Assembly (NCBI GenBank): GCA_002803225.1
Contig: NXFV01001921.1
Coordinates: 1 to 11,561, forward strand
From: Gamarada debralockiae
Taxonomy: Eukaryota > Ascomycota > Leotiomycetes > Helotiales > Hyphodiscaceae
Reading direction: 5' to 3'
DNA: 11,561 nt
Shown: piece after piece, positions 8,208 to 11,561 of the stretch
Layout: every line of letters starts with the position of its first letter
How positions within the stretch are numbered: position 1 is the first letter of the stretch
Made by a program: the position numbers and the translations under genes
Notes under the pieces: model-generated
Told to the model about the DNA's origin: nothing
The model's input: the letters and a program-made list of their open reading frames with translations, nothing else
Database searches by the model: none

Positions 8208-8261
8208 GTGAGCAAAGGAAATGTAAGTTTCTCGGATATGATTAACTTTTTCTAAAGGAGC

Positions 8262-9619
8262 ATGGCAGCTCCTGCTTCGCTCAATTCGGTCATTGACCAA
8301 GCTACAGGCGAATTTAAACGGCCGGCTGCGCAGTTTCGTGATTTTATTTCGTCTCAACCAGATTCAAAATATCCACCCGAGAAGGGACGATACCATCTTT
8401 ATGTGTCCTATGCCTGTCCTTGGGGTCAGTTGAAACCTCTTTAGCAACTACCAAACCATGCGCTCAAGACTGATAATCTTGCTCAGCTCATAGAACCCTT
8501 ATAGCACGGAAGTTGAAGGGCCTGGAGAAAATAATCGATTTTACCTCAGTGCACTGGTTCATGGACCTTGGAGGGAAAGGTGTGTTAGCCTTACATCTTC
8601 GTATTTTGGACTTTCTCATTCTCAAAATAGGCTGGAGATTCGCAACCCTTGAAGAGAACCTCTCCGGTGCAAATACCACACCGGATCCGATCAACGGCGC
8701 TGATTTGATCAAGGACATTTACCTACTGGCTAATCCCAACTACACCGGGCGCTTCTCTGTTCCTGTACTCTGGGACAAGAAGACGAAGACCATCGTCAGC
8801 AATGAGTCAAGTGAGATCATTCGTATGTTTGCTACTGAATTTAATGGCTTGCTTGATGAGGAACACAAGTCGATTAATATCGTCCCCGGAAATTTGATCA
8901 AGAACATTGATGAGCTTAATGGATGGATATATGTAAGTTATATAATGTGCAGTACATATTATTACCAGAGAGCTCAATGTTTATAGGATGGCATTAATAA
9001 TGGCGTGTAGTGAGTATAGCAGGATGTAATGTACTCTTGTGTACGGCTGACATGCAACGTTGCAGCAAATGTGGAGTGGCAAAGTATGCGAGCATGACCA
9101 TCCTCGAGCATAACATGTTAACGCGATTAATAGGACGCAAGAAGCGTACGAGAAATCCGTTATTCCGCTTTTCAAATCACTGGACAGGGTTGAAAACATT
9201 TTGAAGAATTCAACCGGCCCATATGTATTGGGAAACCAGCTCACAGAAGTCGACTTACGTTTATACCCTACTATTGTGAGGTTCGACCCTGTTTATGTCT
9301 CGGTAGTAATCTCCTCCCCTGATTGGCGGGCTGAACTGAGATGAATGTAGCTTTTCAAGACCAATTTGGAGACTATTAGGACTGGGTATCCTGCGATTCA
9401 CAAGTGGTTGTTGCATCTGTATTGGGAATTGCCGGCCTTCCATGAGACAACCCATTTTGAGCATATCAAGAAGCACTATTTCACTAGCCTCATACCCATG
9501 AACCCATCGGTTAGGAAGATTCCATATAAAGATGTTCAACTGACTGATTTCAACACCAGGGAATTGTACCGTTCGGCCCCGTGCCAAATATTTTAGGGAA
9601 GGACACGGTTGCCAGATGA
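8262..9619 (+). CDS. ECM4: Glutathionyl-hydroquinone reductase (Ecm4/omega-class GST-like), eight exons
   Basis: It reduces glutathionyl-quinone adducts, releasing glutathione, and probably acts in the cytosol. Exons 8262-8424, 8487-8579, 8631-8932, 8987-9009, 9066-9083, 9134-9302, 9351-9509 and 9560-9619 total 987 nt (328 codons plus TGA) in one register. All introns are GT-AG (62, 51, 54, 56, 50, 48, 50 nt), and several have CTGAC/CTGAT-like branch sites. The thioredoxin-like N-domain has YACPWAHRTLIARKLKG, with nucleophile Cys52 in the CPWA motif, and the glutathione-binding SNESSEIIR at 142-150. The C-domain has GINNGVYKCGVAKTQEAYEK, LRLYPTIVRFDPVYV, GYPAIHKW and FEHIKKHY. It ends NPS-GIVPFGPVPNILGKD, as in the family, only if the last intron is removed; unspliced, the frame would run to 9596 with an unrelated tail. 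Exon 5 is an 18-nt microexon. No lesion is visible, so it is probably functional. Confidence 0.92.
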
Positions 9620-10590
9620 TAGCTAGGATGTAGGAAGCACTGGTGGCAGAAAGTCTTGAGATTATGACAACAGGGATGTTTCGTCAAATTCGTTGAGGTT
9701 CCTGTTCTCATCCAAAAATTTCGTCTTTTGTAGTTATAAGTCAGGCTTTGGATGGAAAACGGACTCGTAATCACGACCTCCGCCAGGATCCAGAACAGAA
9801 AGAAACGTGGCATCAGACACAAAATGCAGCCCCTACTTCGCTCACCTCTGTGAATCAAACCCCGCAGTTCGGGGCCGCGAATATTTCTTTAGTTCGGTAG
9901 GTTTGATTGTTTGTGAATGAAGATTTGTGATCGAGTCAATGTTTTATATTCCCAAAGAGCTGTGTTTGTATGGAACTGATTTGAAAAACATCGATATCAT
10001 CAGCAAGTGTGTTGATGATGCAATCACTGGAGCTGAATCGTGTCAGGATGAAATAGAATGAAGGTCAAGGGAAGCATCGTCTAGAGGCATCAATGCACTA
10101 CTTCGAGTTTACGGGCATTCAGAAATGGAAAATTGATTGAGTAGGGGTGCTCTTTTCTAAGAAGGGAACGTCTAATCCAAACTAAGTTCAAGTCTAGTTC
10201 AAAGGCTGTCTAGTATATTGCAGCTCCCAGGAAGCAAACATTCGCCTCCGTTCCAACTATGGTGACAATTTGCTACCATCTTGCTGGTAATTTAGCCTCG
10301 TCGGAGTATTTATCGTCGTCTGTATGCGTTTTGTCGTTGAGGCTTGCCGTCAAGTGAAGCTAGAGATGGAGTATGGCTTCTGATGTAGTCAACTGTGGTT
10401 GGATCCTTTTCAGGTTCACGTGTTGAAGGATAATGTTGAAGCAGAAAACTGCCCACTCTTCTGATATAAACATGAGGGGATTTATAGGGGGTTGGTGGAT
10501 TGGGAGGGGGGCGCAACTTGAATTTATACGTCTAGGTGGCCCTTAGTTCGTCAATCCAGGATTTTGTTACGGCGATTCAGAATGAGCGCT
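9620..10590. other. 3' flank of the reductase, no gene recognised
   Basis: The start of this stretch should contain the reductase 3' UTR. Short frames such as 9858-9550 (-) and 10516-10310 (-) have no recognisable motif. A small perfect inverted repeat, ATCATCA/TGATGAT, lies at 9996-10002 and 10013-10019. Confidence 0.5.
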
Positions 10591-10633
10591 ACTCGCAAAG
10601 TTCTGAGCAAACCAAGTTGATATCTTTGCGAGT
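10591..10633. repeat. Perfect 10-bp inverted repeat, 23-nt spacer
   Basis: ACTCGCAAAG at 10591-10600 is the exact complement of CTTTGCGAGT at 10624-10633. It could be a hairpin, a protein-binding palindrome or a transposon footprint. No gene is adjacent. Confidence 0.7.
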
Positions 10634-11518
10634 CGATCAAAGCACGTTCCTTAAAAATAGACACTGGATTGTGAAGGATATCTCACTATTGAGCCTCACG
10701 ATCATTCACAGGTAATCTGAGTTCCACCGAGAGCACAACACTCAAACGGCCTGGAACTTCCTGAGTTCTAGTTATAAATCTAGAAGCATGGCAGGGCTAA
10801 GGCGTTGCAACTGGTGCGAAACCAGTGTCGACCTCAACAGCCAGAGCCTAAAGTTGGAGGTGGCATCTTCGTGAATATTAGAAGATGCTGGAATGTTGGA
10901 GGCTTGAACTGAGCTGGAAATCCACAGATTTTGAGGCTTCCCAGATGCAAGTTTCAGTCCCTAGTGGGAGAAAACCTCCGTCTAGATTCCCTCGCTCAAA
11001 TAATAGCTTGGAATTGAAAATTTGAAACTCTACAAGGTCATGCATGTGTTTCTTTCATACCTAGCAAGACTGCGGAATGTCGTGATCTAAATGTATAATG
11101 ATGACGGAATATCTCATTCGGCTTCAGGTTTGACGAATTTTGCAACCCAGCAATTGAAAGTCGGTGGAAATGTTCAAGAACTTCAGGGTTGATTGTGGGA
11201 AATTGTAGAATCTTGAAGCAGATTCCAAGGTGTGGGACCTTTGTGTGTCGTCCATCATGTGTAACGAGGACATCAAGGCAAAACTTCATTTCCCAGGACC
11301 TGAAACTTTCTACCGAATGCATGGTTTTAGGGAATCAACTGAGCGTATTGAGTTTAATCATGTTTATTTATCAGAAGACGAGGATTCGATTCATTTGATC
11401 GGTTTTGACTCCAGGCTCGCGAGCATTGGGCTGTGGCATGAAGTTCTGTGGTAAATACGGTCCAAATATATGTTTCATTCGTGTTCAAGTGCCTAAGTAT
11501 AATCGTGGGCCTTAACGA
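10634..11518. other. No gene recognised
   Basis: Frames at 11322-11038 (-) and 11230-11454 (+) overlap on opposite strands, and neither shows a known motif. The + frame contains FYRMHGFRESTERIEFNHVY and an acidic SEDEDS but cannot be assigned. Apart from a small hairpin at 10863-10888 I see no structure. Confidence 0.45.
10863..10888. repeat. 8-bp perfect hairpin, 10-nt loop
   Basis: GCATCTTC (10863-10870) pairs with GAAGATGC (10881-10888). GTTGGAGG occurs on both sides of it (10853-10860 and 10895-10902), so the hairpin sits between short direct repeats. Confidence 0.55.
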
Positions 11519-11552
11519 CCCACTAATTTTCGGCTGCGCACGAATTAGTGGG
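11505..11552. repeat. Overlapping inverted repeats at the right edge, possible transposon end
   Basis: CCCACTAATT (11519-11528) and AATTAGTGGG (11543-11552) form a perfect 10-bp inverted repeat with a 14-nt GC-rich spacer. GTGGG at 11505-11509 can alternatively pair with CCCAC at 11519-11523. Such folded ends are common at the tips of fungal DNA transposons. The rest would lie right of the window, so this is a suggestion only. Confidence 0.55.
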
Positions 11553-11561
11553 CTTCAGCAA

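Noticed and set aside
7981..8211. 76-codon + frame as an upstream exon of the reductase
   Set aside because: It has no ATG at its start and no homology. The only possible intron to the reductase frame (about 35 nt from GTAAGT at 8223) is too short, and ATG 8262 already gives a family-like N-terminus.
9351..9596. Reductase C-terminus read straight through to TAG 9594-9596
   Set aside because: The tail after NPS is unlike the family. Removing a GT-AG intron at 9510-9559 restores GIVPFGPVPNIL and a stop at 9619.
9825..9890. CCCCGCAGTTCGGGG hairpin after the reductase as a terminator
   Set aside because: The stem is only 5 bp and more than 200 bp past the stop. Fungal RNA polymerase II genes do not use such hairpin terminators.
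10780..10870. tRNA-like stretch with GCGAAACCAG
   Set aside because: It resembles a T-loop only loosely (no GGTTCRANNCC). No cloverleaf, anticodon stem or acceptor stem can be built.
1..11561. CRISPR array, toxin-antitoxin, phage or other bacterial system
   Set aside because: There are no regularly spaced repeats and no bacterial gene organisation. Spliced introns and fungal transposons show that the DNA is eukaryotic.

Overview
The window looks like a piece of a filamentous ascomycete (Pezizomycotina-type) genome. The evidence is short GT-AG introns of about 47-62 nt with CTGAC/CTGAT-like branch sites, a highly reducing polyketide synthase fragment, MULE (Mutator-like) transposase fragments of the fungal type, and a glutathionyl-hydroquinone reductase of the Ecm4 family. 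There are no bacterial signals such as operons or Shine-Dalgarno sites. Names rest on motif recognition from memory, without a database search.

Layout. Positions 1-1474 hold the decayed 3' part of a MULE on the + strand. It abuts, and probably interrupts, a broken short-chain dehydrogenase gene on the - strand (2219 to about 1482). Positions 2220-3765 have no recognised gene, but a nearly open + frame (2730-3356) carries a small pentapeptide repeat. Positions 4488-3766 (-) are the 3' end of a polyketide synthase (KR C-terminus plus ACP) with two frameshifts and a nonsense codon. At about 4490 it is joined directly to the N-terminal DNA-binding part of a second MULE transposase (4880 to 4495, -). 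Positions 6025-4930 (-) are a heavily frameshifted gene, tentatively CorA-like. Positions 7335-6318 (-) are an unrecognised reading frame cut in two by a 422-bp pogo/Tc1-like MITE (6619-7040) with a TA target duplication. Removing the MITE and one TA restores one continuous frame.

The only gene that looks intact is at 8262-9619 (+). It is an eight-exon, 328-residue glutathionyl-hydroquinone reductase with an 18-nt microexon, and all eight exons join in frame. From 9620 to the right edge I see no convincing gene, only several inverted repeats, the last of which may be the edge of another element.

Overall this is a gene graveyard in transposon-rich accessory DNA. The SDR and PKS remnants could be relics of a secondary-metabolite locus, and the reductase could belong to the same neighbourhood or be an unrelated detoxification gene. 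I see no evidence for a new functional system. The most informative structures are the MITE-split reading frame, the MULE/PKS fusion junction, and the exon structure of the reductase.
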